Under the pieces are notes generated by a model. That model did not search any database, was not told the origin of the DNA, and saw only the letters and a program-made list of their open reading frames with translations. DNA of 64,000 nt from Parachlorella kessleri (lineage: Eukaryota > Chlorophyta > Trebouxiophyceae > Chlorellales > Chlorellaceae). Positions 54,701 through 64,000 of the stretch are shown one piece after another. Position 1 is the first letter of the stretch. Each line of letters opens with the position of its first letter. A program made the translations under genes and the position numbers. Location of the stretch: NCBI GenBank assembly GCA_001598975.1, contig BBXU01000587.1, positions 1-64,000 on the forward strand. The letters are read 5' to 3'.

Positions 54701-56827
54701 CCCACATGGGACCCTGCACCGCAGGACCTGGTGCGCACACATCACCCGCACAGTCGTTGCCAGCAGGTTTGAGCATCGCTGGGGTGAGTCCTTGCTACTG
54801 CAAAGTCGCTCGCTGCCTGCCCGCAGACCTCGCGTGTGTCAGGAGACAGATATGCTCATCATGCCTTCCCTCATAAGGCACTCCTGCCTCAATTACTCGG
54901 TCAGCTCTAATTTGGGCCCCCTGGCGGCTTACCTGTGACCCCATGCTCCGCGCAATAGTCTGTGACGTCTAGGTAAGCTTCGTCCAGGCTACCCGCCTCA
55001 AAGGATGGGTCGTACTGCCTGCAAAGGCATTGGTCATAACTTCAGATTATCCAACAGCGCCGTGCTCACTCTCCGGGGCCGCCAAGAAGCATGCAGCAAG
55101 GAGCATGGTGCCATGCTAGCTCACAATGAAGCTGAGCAAGGCTCCTCACCTGAAAATCTCACGCGTGGCGTGGCTTATGCGGGTGTACTTTTCAAAGTTG
55201 GGCCTGACGAATAGCAGCTGGGGGCACAACTTGAGCCCTATGAAGCCTGCAGCTAACAGTCACAACAATGCAATCAACTGTGCCAGGGGTGCACAGCAGG
55301 GCTTGGAGTGTTGACTGTAGGTCGTCACCACAATGTACAATCTTATTAATCCAACTGTGTGCGAGTATTAGCCCAAAACTGAGCTAGGGATGTCATCTCC
55401 AAATGACACGCGTCCGGGGCACAGAAAGGGTAGCTGAAATCTTTGAGCCCACCTGGCATGGCGCTCCGCACACCAAACTTCCTGGCAGCATAGCTGGCCG
55501 TGCTGATCATGCCAATGCCCCCGACTGCAAAAGGCTTGCCTTTCTGCACCCACCCACGGAAGGGATTTATATTAGTGTGGGGGTCTCAGCCGGCAAGCAC
55601 TCCCTACTCAGGCGTGGGACATGGTGTCATCAAAAATGGCCATTTCCCCACTAAAGTACAACAGGCGCAAGCAAGCAGACTAGGATCTGATTTGTACATG
55701 CATACTACTGCTCTTACTACGTAGTCTGGAGGTGTGCGCTTAGGGGAGGCTTGCCATGGCGCAGGGCAGGCTGCCGCTGAAACTCACCAGCTGAGGGTTA
55801 TCTAGCTCCTCTACGGCTGCATAGAAGGCATCCCTGCACAGCCATTCACAAAGTCTTCTGCCACGTGGACAGCTCGTTGAGCCGTGCAGGCCCCCCACAG
55901 TGCACAGCGTTCATGCACCCTGAGGCGAGCCCTGTGCCGCAAGCAGGACTCTTGCAGCCCCCCCTGCACCGCCCCAGCCCAGCATAAACAAGCAGGCCAT
56001 GTCCATATAAGGCCGGTGCTGTCTGCATGCTGTCAGACTGTAGCTGCCGAAACCAAGCTCATTCTCAGCTTGCCCAGCTCAGCAGCTCACATGTCCACGT
56101 GGAGCCATGTGCGGGTGAGGTCCCGGCGTGCCTCCAGCTCTGCCAGCTTCGCATCCATGGCCCTGCACGGCCAGGCTGACACGGCATGGTACCCATTGGC
56201 GGTGGCAGCAACCTTGTCGGGCACCTGGGGACCCCAACGGAGCTGGCTAGCTGTCTACTGCGGTATCGCTTGGTGGTGTTCCGCGGAAAAAATGAAGCAC
56301 GGCTTCAAGGCGGAGGGGCGAAACAGCCATGGTAGGCACTTGAACCCCACCTGCCATCAATATTTCCTATCGCCCGATTGCCCCCAGCAGCCATTGTGCA
56401 CCGCAGTTGGGCCAAGTTTCAGAGCGTGTGTTCCAATGCCGGGCACCCCAAGGCTGTCTTGCCTGGTATGCATCGCCAGCTCGGCAGCAGTCAAGCGAGC
56501 GGCCTGCTCCCTCATGCGGCCGATGCGCTCCTCCACCTGAGCCATCTTGCGCTGCTCATTCTGGAAGTGCGCAGAGTCCTGCAGGGTGGCGGACTGGTGG
56601 AATTCGTCGACCAGTTCCATAGCAGGTGCATCCCAACCTTACAGGCCTCAAAGGCTAAGAGCGCCCCAAGCTGGCCGCACACCTACCTTGCTCATCTCGT
56701 ACACGACTTTCTTGACAAGCTCCTTGTCCACCCCTTCCATGCCGGCCTTCGCATTGGTGAACACTGTCTCATAGTCGGCTGGTGCGGTGGATCCCGAGGC
56801 AAGCCCTGGCTGCCCGCTGGCCTCCAT
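51768..56827 (-). CDS. POLK: DNA polymerase kappa (Y-family translesion polymerase)
   Basis: Bypasses minor-groove and other lesions at stalled forks. Thirteen in-phase exons give 763 residues: 56827-56687, 56578-56463, 56162-56091, 55833-55788, 55543-55453, 55246-55150, 55018-54933, 54713-54586, 54365-54285, 54050-53845, 53584-53455, 53204-53064, 52724-51768. The kappa-specific N-clasp is present (YETVFTNAKAGMEGVDKELV, RIGRMREQAARLT). Catalytic residues are D109 (WLHVDMDAFYAAVE), D200 and E201 (GSLDEAYLDV). Further matches are KFGVRSAMPG, CPQLLFVRPNFEKY, SVGVASNRMLAKVCSD, STLPIRKVPGVGK (HhH) and the little finger GRTLTLKLKLTSFEVRTR. The C-terminal exon has an NZF/RanBP2-type finger at about 592-615, WACAACTFGNAKLYGRCEVC. 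A PIP-box-like LTLRSFLLP and a terminal CEQDLCECPRCK follow. Intron 2 has a GC donor (ACCAG|GCAAGA). Confidence 0.94.
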
Positions 56828-57349
56828 CTAGTTTTGGCCTAGGGCCCTCCTGCAAGAAGCCAAATGCTGGCCTCTGTTCTGGAAGTACCCTTACAGTGCT
56901 CTTGCAGTGCATGCTGTGAGGCAAGGGCACTTCACACCAACATGCACACCAACAACATGCCAAATTGCACTGCAAGACAGACCTTGGCAGCCCTTGTAGT
57001 TGGCAGCTCAAGACCAAATTACCCTGCGCTTCACACCGCACTGACCACGATCAGCCAGACTCGGGCCGACCGTGCCAAGCTATGTAGACAATCTATACCT
57101 AGCATCCGGAGGTACACAGGCTATGGACTACGAGATTTGTTATTGCTACGCACCCCTCACGAGGCCTTAGATTTATTCACTTAAACGTGATGAGCCTGCT
57201 GTGTTCTGGCGCCCTCCAATAGCGGCATGAAATGGCGCACAAGTACCACCTGCCCTGTGACTGTTACATGTTACACTTGCACGTCCCCGGTATACATGGG
57301 ACGAAGGGGGGACTGTATCCCTCGCAGGCTAAGGTGAAATTGGTGTTAC

Positions 57350-57354
57350 TTACA
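57350..57354 (-). terminator. TGTAA polyadenylation motif for the fasciclin gene
   Basis: TTACA on the + strand, about 570 bases beyond the stop. The repeat pair at 57547-57820 would then lie in the 3' untranslated region. Confidence 0.35.
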
Positions 57355-57546
57355 AGCTGTCAAGCGGTCACGCGAAGGGGCTAGCCCGAACGGCCCATGA
57401 CCAGTGCAGATTCATGCCAGGCAGCATATGCATCAGCATGGCAATATCTGGTACTGTGTGAACATATAACAACATGCGCTTTCACCAGGGCACCTTGTGG
57501 CCTGCTTGCCAGGAACGTCAACAGCCAATCCCTTCTAGGACTCCAA

Positions 57547-57820
57547 CAGGCGCTCAATACAATAGTCAGCCCTTCACGAAGCGAGGAATGCAGGCTCCCT
57601 TTTGTCTACCTCTCGTCAGTATGTACATTTTGGACGGCCCCGTCAGTCCACTGTCCTATACTATCCTACACGATTGTCAGCAGCCCAACTTTTGCAAAAC
57701 TTCGACAAGCGCTCAATACACCAGGCACTCCGTCACGAAGCGAGACATACAGGATCGCTGTTGTCCGGTTCTTGCCGGTATGCACATATGCCATTGCCTG
57801 TCGGTCCACTGTCCTATCCA
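57547..57820. repeat. Imperfect direct repeat pair, about 115 bases each
   Basis: Copies 57547-57660 and 57706-57820. Shared landmarks in the same order are CA[GA]GCGCTCAATACA, CACGAAGCGAG followed by an AT.CAGG, a GTATG.ACAT block and GTC.GTCCACTGTCCTAT. The 45 bases between them are not similar. Confidence 0.65.
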
Positions 57821-57927
57821 AAGGCTATTCCTGCAGAAAGTGGGATCAGCGCAAATGGTGGCTCTCTCACATGTGCTACGCATGAGACAGCAGTGCATTC
57901 CGCAGCACGATCAGATCAGGCAGTACG

Positions 57928-60900
57928 TTAACATGCCAAGGTGACGGAGCCCTGCACTGCTTTACCTGGTAGAGAGAGGCTTGGGAGCTGAAAAGCCGGC
58001 TGTTGTGCCACCTGGGGTCCGAGGGCAAATGGTAGGGACTGCGGTGAGGGCAAAGCAGGCGGAGAAGGAGGCGGGGCAGGAGGGCTTGATGCAGCTGGGC
58101 TGCTTGGCGGAGGCATAGGGGAAGCGCCCCCTGCGGCGCCATCCCTGAAGTCCGGCGCTACCAGTGGTATTGAGTGTGGCGGTGGGGAAGCAGGCGGGGC
58201 CGGTGGAGAGGGAGCTGGGCTGGTGGGTGGGGTGGGTGGCATTGGTGGGGTAGGCGCAGGAGCGGGCCCTGCTGGGCTGGGCGCTGGACTAGCGGTGGTT
58301 GGTGGGGGTTGCGCAGGCTGGGCTGCCTGCTGTGCTTGGGCCCCGGGCCCAGGGCTGCACCGCCCGCAAGTGAAGGCGCACCACCCATTGTCGGTCATCC
58401 AGGCCTCACTGCACTTCCCCCAGGCCTGCAAGTAAGAGAAGTTGCACCTGATGAAGGAAGTTTTATGAGCCTGGCCACAATAGTGGGGGCTACTTGTCAC
58501 CAGGCTATACAAGGGCATCTCACCCAATCAGACCCATCTTGCATGCATCGTCAGTTATAAGTGCTGCGATGCAATGCCTTTTCTCTTCGACTTGCTCCGC
58601 TCAACGTCAGGACGCAGGATCTCCCCCGCGCCACCCCTGCTGGTCCATAGTTCCCCTAGTGAAACAGGGATGTTATGTTCGGGCATTTCAAAGCAATTAT
58701 CAGCATTGCTCTACGAAGTCCAGCATGACCAACATGCCTTCTGGGCATCACAGGGGAAGTCAGGTGGCTGAACGTCGCGGCAGCCTGTACCCGTCAACGG
58801 CGCTACTACAGGGGCCAACAGAGGGACAACCCCAGCTGGAGCAGTTGGGCTTGGCGGTGGGGAAGGTTGAGCGGATGGTGAGCTGGGAGGCGATGGGGAC
58901 TGGCTGCCAGTTGCTGCCAGGGGAGGATTTACAGGTGGACTGGGGCTGACTGCTGGGGGGGAGGGCGGAGGGGCCTGGGGACTGGGACTGACAACCGGTG
59001 GCGAGGGCAAAGGTGCCTGGGGACTGGGCCTGACAGCCGGCGGGGAGGGCGAAGGCACCTGGGGGCTAGAACTGACTGCGGGCGGGGAGGGCGAAGGCAC
59101 CTGGGGGCTAGGACTCGCTGCAGGCGGCGAGGGCGAAGGGGCCTTGGGAGCGGGGCTTGGGCTGACTGATGGTGGGGAGCGCGAAGGCACTTGGGGACTG
59201 GGACTGACTGCCGGCGGCGAGGGCAAAAGTGCCTGGGAACTAGGACTGACAGGTGGGGGGGAGGGCGAAGGCATCTGGGGGCTAGGACTGACTGCAGGCG
59301 GCGAGGGTGAAGGGGCCTGGGGACTGGGACTGACTGCTGGCGGGGAGGGTGGAGGCGCCGGGGGACTGGGACTGACAGGTGGCGGGGAGGGCGAAGGCGC
59401 CTGGAGACTAGGACTCACTGCCGGTGGCGAGGGTGAAGGCGCCTGTGGGCTAGGACTGACTGCTGGCGGCGAGGGTCTTGGCGCAGCAGGCGGGCTAGCA
59501 GACAGTTGTGGACTGCCAACCACAGCTGGTGACCGGGCAGCCTGGGGGGAGGGGCTGACCAGCACAGGCTGGGCAGGTGCTGCTGCTGGCGATGGTGAAG
59601 GTCTGGGCAGTGCTGGAGGACTGGTGGTCTGTGGAGAAGGGCTTATGGGAGGGGGAAGCGGTGGGCTGGCAGGCTGGGGAGCTGGGCTTGCAGGTACCTG
59701 TGGGGACGATGGTAGTGTTGGCGATGGATTTGGCGTAGGAGGGCTGGGCAATGCCTGAGGCTGGACTGGTGGTGGTGATGGCTTGGGGCTTGGGGCTGGT
59801 GGAGGGCTAGGCGCCGGTGGTGATGGGGAGGGGCTCAGCATCTCTCGGACCTGGCTGACCAATGCTGAGGGGCTGGGTGCTGTATGTGGCGAGGGTGATG
59901 CCTGCATTGTGGGGCTGGCTGCTGACGGCATCAGTAGCGGAGGCTCCACAGCTGGCGTCACTGGCAGGGAGCCTGCAAGTAGTTGTGGGCGGGGGCTGGT
60001 CATAGGATTCTGTGTCGCTGACGGGGATATGCCCACAGCAGGGCTGCCACTGAGGGAAGGAGGAAGGAAGGGGTTGGGCTGTGCTGGCTGAGTGCTCGGT
60101 GCACCTATCTCTACTGCGGGCTGTCCAGTGGAGTTGGCTGGCTGCTGAAGTGGAGGAGGCGGTGTTAGGGCAGGCGAGGGTGCAGACTGCATGGTAGACT
60201 GGGCAGGGGTGGGAGCAGGCCTTTGAGGTGGCGCGGACATGAGCGGTGGTGGGGCTGCAAGAGGAGAAGGCTGTGCTTTTGGTTCTACTGAGGGAGCTGA
60301 CTGCCCTGCAGCAGGGCTTGAGATGGTGGTCGGGCGCTCTCCTATGCTGGGTGCCACCGCTGGCGGCAGACCGACCGCTGCGGGAGCTCCTCCTGGTGAC
60401 GGCACAAGGCTGGGACTGTGCCTGATGAACGGGTTATTCACCAGGGCGCTGCTAAAGTTGGCTTCTGCTGGCTCTGGGACCGGCCTAGGAAGTAGAACCG
60501 GCGGCGCTGCAACGCTGACCTCACTGGCTGGAGGTGCAACCTCTGCTGCTGGAGTGGTGCAGAGCTTGCCATGGAAGCTGGGTGGTGAGTTCTCCGAGCA
60601 AGGCTCCACACTGGGCGGGCCCATGACTTGCAGCCCTGGCAAAGGAGCGCTCTCACTCACTGGGGTGCCCACTGGCCCCATCTGGCCCGCGCTTGCTGGC
60701 CCACCCAACGGCTGCATCACTGCTGCAGCAAGCTCAGCTGCAGGACCAGGCTGGGTGGCTGCTGTGGCTGGTGCTGGTGGCTCTAACACGGGTGCTGTGG
60801 CGGTCACAGGTGCTGGCTCCAAGACAGGTGGGGTGGCCCCCATGGCTGGGGCTGGTGATGCTCCTGTGAGCCCTTTTGCGATAGGACCGGTCGCCGCCTC

Positions 60901-63411
60901 CATGCCTGGCAACGGGCTGGGGGCGGCTGGAGGAGACGATTGGAGCAGGGCAGGCTGCTCTGGTACTGGCGCAGCTTGCAGGCTAGCAGGGGAGGCGGCA
61001 GCAAGCTGGGGAGGCTGCCGCAGTGCGGCTACGCCTGGCATGCTAGCAGGGGAGGCGAGCGGAAGGGGAGGCTGGTGGTCAGCTGCTACTGGCAGGCTGG
61101 CAGTGGAGGCTACCAAGGGCGGCGATAGGTGGTCGGCGACTGCTGCTGGCAGGGCAGGGGAGGCGAGCGGTGGAGCCGGCAGGCGGTCAGGTTGCGGGCC
61201 CACAGTTGGGGGCTGCACGACGCTCTCCACAGGGATGTCTGTTATATGGATCACACCATTGGCGGTGAGAAGGTCCGGCAACACCAGGCTGGCGTTCCCA
61301 ACTCTCACCACGCCACCTGTAGTCAAGCAGTCTAGGCTTTGCACATACATCACTTGTAAGAGGCATGCTCTGCAACTTGCACAGCAGGCACGCCAAACAC
61401 ATCAAGCATGCTTCTCAGGTCAAGGAGTCAAGCGGCTTGTTGAGTGCCCGGCAGCTTAGCTTGGCATTTTTGAGTCACCTGTACGGCACACCTTCAGCAC
61501 CAACTACTGGGAGTGCTGTGCCCGCTATGGTAGTCAGCATGGCTTGGCTGGCCAGGCCTTGCACAGTGAAGCGCCCAGGAACCAAGGAGGTCTGCAGGAA
61601 CTGTTGCAGCTCGGCTCTTGCTGCGCTCAGGAGTCGCACATCCAGAGTTGTGCTGTTGCCCAGGGGCAGGCGAGGCAGCAGCCCCAGTTGCTGGGCTTGC
61701 ATAAAGGCCGAGTTGCTTGGAGCAAAGACTGCAAGCAAGCCATACACAGGGCTATCAGGCCAATCAAATGCAGATATTGAGCTTGAGGTGAACAGTGGGC
61801 TTGTGTTCCACCGAACGCCGTAGGCACCTCCAAAGACAAGTGTAGTTTCTATAACCCCATGGGCTCCCAGATTCCCAAGGATCACCATGTTATGTGACAG
61901 CAGCGCAGCTTCTCCCCAAGTTCCCAGCAAACACTACTAGCTAGTGGAGGCTGACTGCAATCCAGAGCACCTACCTGTGACCTGTCCTGCCGGCAACCTC
62001 AAGCTCGTCAGGTTGACAGATTTGAGCGCATCTTTGAAGAGGCTGAGCTGAGGAGTGGCAGAGAGCAGCCTGGCTAGAGAAGGTAAGTCAGCAGCGGCTG
62101 GAACGCAAGGCCTGTATGCGGCCCCAGGGTAAGTGGTGCTCATGGTGAGGGAAGCCCCTGCGTAGCAGAGGAAGGGCACCTACATGCAGGAGGCTGGCGC
62201 CCAGTTACCGATGCATTATGTTAACTTGTGGATTGTGACAACCATCTTGCAGCAAAGCCGCTGTTATGAGACGCGACTGACATCACATGGTGCCAATGCT
62301 ACCAACAACAGTAACTGGGACGGCACGAAATGAATTGCCTTGCAGCACAAGCCGCCTCTGAACTTACCTTCACATAACACACGAACTGGTTACTCCCGCT
62401 CTCGACCAGCCACTGGCCACAACCCGCTGGGGGAACGGAGGCATTGGCAGGCCTACTCCCGATAGGGCGCAGTCGCAGGGTGAGGCGGGCGGTAGCGACC
62501 GAGCAGTGGCCTACACGAAGTGTAGGACGAGCCACGTGGGCATGCTTCCTTGGCACTGCATCTGTTGGCAAGCAGCTACTAAATCCTCAGGGGACCTGGC
62601 AGGCTTGTGTTCTAGGTTGTGGGGTCAGCTGCCAGCTGCCAGACCCAAGGTGCCATGTGACTTGCACCGCATAGAACTAGGCATACACCGGTAGCGGCGG
62701 CGCAACAGCTACACAAAACATTGGTATTTGACTCACCCGTGACATCCCATCTGGTATTAATCCCTGGTCAGACCCTCCATGCGGGCCAGCAGTTTGGTCT
62801 AGTGGGTCTTCCACGGCCACCACAGCAGGCGCTGGTGGAAATTCTAGTGATCCTGCCTCCAAGGGTTCTGCCACTGGCTGCACTGCTGAGTCCCCTGTGC
62901 CCACATTAGGCTCAATGCTGGGGGATGGTAGCTCAGTGCCAGGTGGCCCCTCTGCAGCTGGGGCGGTTGCACTGTCACCGGACGAGAAATTGGTGGATAG
63001 CCCCCCAGGAGGCGGTGCAGGCTGTGGTGCAACTGGAAAGTCCTCCCCGGCTGGGATGCCCGTAGGCTGTGCTGTGGTGTTGGGTGCTGCCAGCAGCATT
63101 GCCGGCTCGCTAGCAGGAAGCGCAACACCTGGCAAGGCAAGCGCTTCTGCTGCTGGCGGCAGCCCTGTCAAGTCAGGCTCTCCTCCTGGCGGCAGTGTTC
63201 CAAGGCCGGGCTCCTCTACTGGGGGCAGGCTGGCCAGCGCTGATTCAGCAGGCTCCTCACTGCCAGGGCTGGCAGCCTGGTCAACAACTGTTGGGCCGTA
63301 GAAATCCCAGCGGTACCTCTGTGCTGCTGCGCCTGGGAGCTTGGGGAGCAACTGGGCGAGGAGAACAAGAGTGCAAGCAAGCAGTCGGGGAGCAGGGACG
63401 CGTGCTCTCAT
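57928..63411 (-). CDS. Secreted fasciclin (FAS1) / Ser-Pro-rich / ShK-like matrix glycoprotein
   Basis: Extracellular or cell-wall protein of roughly 1470 residues. Exons: 63411-62737, about 62560-62368, 62179-61975, 61728-61479, 61336-58738, 58425-57928. The signal peptide MRARVPAPRLLACTLVLLAQ is followed by GAAAQ. A Pro/Glu-rich stretch comes next, then a Cys-containing region (PPAGCGQWLVESGSNQFVCY). The FAS1 domain is assembled across introns: DLPSLARLLSATPQLSLFKD, joined VTVFAPSNSAF, LQQFLQTSLVPGRF, GVVRVGNASLVLPD, then TANGVIHITD. The 2.6-kb exon is mostly Pro/Ser/Ala, with a 14-residue repeat (58930-59480) of the kind that becomes hydroxyprolinated and glycosylated. A ShK-like Cys module, CRDVQPPDFPCDAQK, joins AWGKCSEAWMTDNGWC and TCGRC across an intron with a GC donor (AAG|GCATGT). 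A second Pro-rich tail follows. The junction of exons 1 and 2 does not keep phase with the best GT donor and is unresolved. The exon 5 acceptor is unusual. Confidence 0.75.
58930..59480 (-). repeat. 42-bp coding minisatellite, about 13 units
   Basis: The minus strand encodes about 13 consecutive 14-residue units of consensus PSPSPPAVSPSPQA. One unit carries a two-residue insertion (PSRSPPSVSPSPAPKA). Nucleotide conservation between units is high, so the array is young or is homogenised by unequal exchange. The complementary strand is open for long distances only because the array is Pro/Ser/Ala-rich. Confidence 0.9.
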
Positions 63412-64000
63412 TCCTCGCCAGGATGTGGCTGGTGACGTGGAGGGGAAGCCTCCAAAGAGGACTTGGTGTGATCCCCCACCTGCATAGCCCCTAGCCCTTG
63501 TAGCACCGAGTGTATTCGCACGTCATGCAGCCAGGTGCGCGTTAGAGGCCAGCAGCTAGTCGAAGCTAGCCCTGGGGACAGCTTCATGGTCACATGGCCG
63601 TCAATCAGCCCATGGGAGCTTCATGCATGTTATGATCGTCAATGATCACTGATAAAAGACCTGCTCTAAGCAAGTCAGCAACTAGGATTGACGAATGGAC
63701 GTCAGGCTTTACAGCATGATGCAAGTTGCTACAATGGCTTTTGCTCAGTTGCTGGCTCCAACAGCGAGCTGGTTATTGCTAGGGATGCAACACCTTGACA
63801 ACCAACAATAAGTAAGATACAGTGAACCCCGCTCATTCCACGGCACATACAGCTATATACCTCTCGGCTGAATTCCTCACTAGCAAGGTGCAATCAACAT
63901 ACAACTAGGTGCCCTGCATCATACACAGCCTAGGTGCCCTGCAACATTTACGGTTTGCGCTGTTATACAGGAACCAAGTAAGTGGCATGGTAGAGTGAGT
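63412..64000. other. Upstream flank of the fasciclin gene to window end
   Basis: 589 bases containing the presumed promoter. A short duplication, GGTGCCCTGCA, occurs near 63909 and 63940. No other gene is visible before the window ends. Confidence 0.4.

Larger units (their letters stand above)
56828..57927. other. Tandem intergenic region (POLK promoter / matrix-protein 3' flank)
   Basis: About 1.1 kb on the minus-strand side between POLK and the fasciclin gene. It carries the imperfect repeat pair at 57547-57820 and the presumed polyadenylation motif at 57350. No conserved protein is seen. Confidence 0.45.

Noticed and set aside
59144..61459. Long + strand frames (59144-59758 and 60239-61459) rich in Gly
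   Set aside because: They are antisense to the Pro/Ser/Ala-rich coding exon of the fasciclin gene; the composition bias removes stop codons. No domain or splice signals support them.
1..64000. Search for CRISPR arrays, tRNA or rRNA genes, and transposon ends
   Set aside because: No regularly spaced repeat arrays, cloverleaf-type tRNA boxes, rRNA motifs, transposase or reverse-transcriptase domains were seen; the repeats present are simple direct or tandem duplications.

Overview
The window is nuclear DNA of a green alga (Chlorophyta). The evidence is dense, intron-rich genes with mostly short introns, moderately high GC, the chlorophyte polyadenylation motif TGTAA after several genes, a plant-type cyclopropyl-sterol isomerase (CPI1), and an extracellular Ser-Pro-rich fasciclin protein. 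A trebouxiophyte such as a Coccomyxa relative is my guess; the sequence alone does not settle genus. All exon structures below were worked out by hand from splice sites, reading phase and protein-family conservation. In nearly every gene the exon lengths sum to a multiple of three with consistent phase.

Layout: (1) 1-909, + strand, C-terminal end of RAPTOR. (2) 2141-10329, minus, a large coiled-coil golgin with a C-terminal membrane anchor. (3) 10661-13277, +, a 2-oxoglutarate/Fe(II) dioxygenase. (4) 14425-16312, minus, an unrecognised secreted Cys-rich protein. (5) 16851-19011, minus, a SNAP-25-like Qbc-SNARE. (6) 19693-25296, minus, PurH/ATIC of purine synthesis. (7) 26050-28251, minus, a membrane-anchored FkbM methyltransferase. 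(8) 28904-41508, +, FAB1/PIKfyve, 2295 residues in 23 exons. (9) 42501-44689, minus, CPI1. (10) 44970-47290, +, a second SNAP-25-like Qbc-SNARE. (11) 48464-50373, +, a SAND-domain protein. (12) 51768-56827, minus, DNA polymerase kappa. (13) 57928-63411, minus, a secreted fasciclin/hydroxyproline-rich/ShK-like matrix protein.

The genes are not an operon or a cluster, but there is a membrane-traffic theme: a golgin, two Qbc-SNAREs and FAB1, with RAPTOR/TORC1 also linked to endolysosomal membranes. I treat this as coincidence of gene order. I see no mobile element, CRISPR array, tRNA or rRNA.

The most interesting observations are: two divergent algal SNAP-25 homologues carrying a palmitoylation-like Cys cluster between their SNARE motifs; Pol kappa with an NZF-type zinc finger where animal enzymes have UBZ fingers; at least five GC-AG introns in about 105 introns; FAB1 without a visible FYVE finger; a 42-bp coding minisatellite in the matrix protein; and an orphan secreted protein. 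I found no convincing undescribed multi-gene system.
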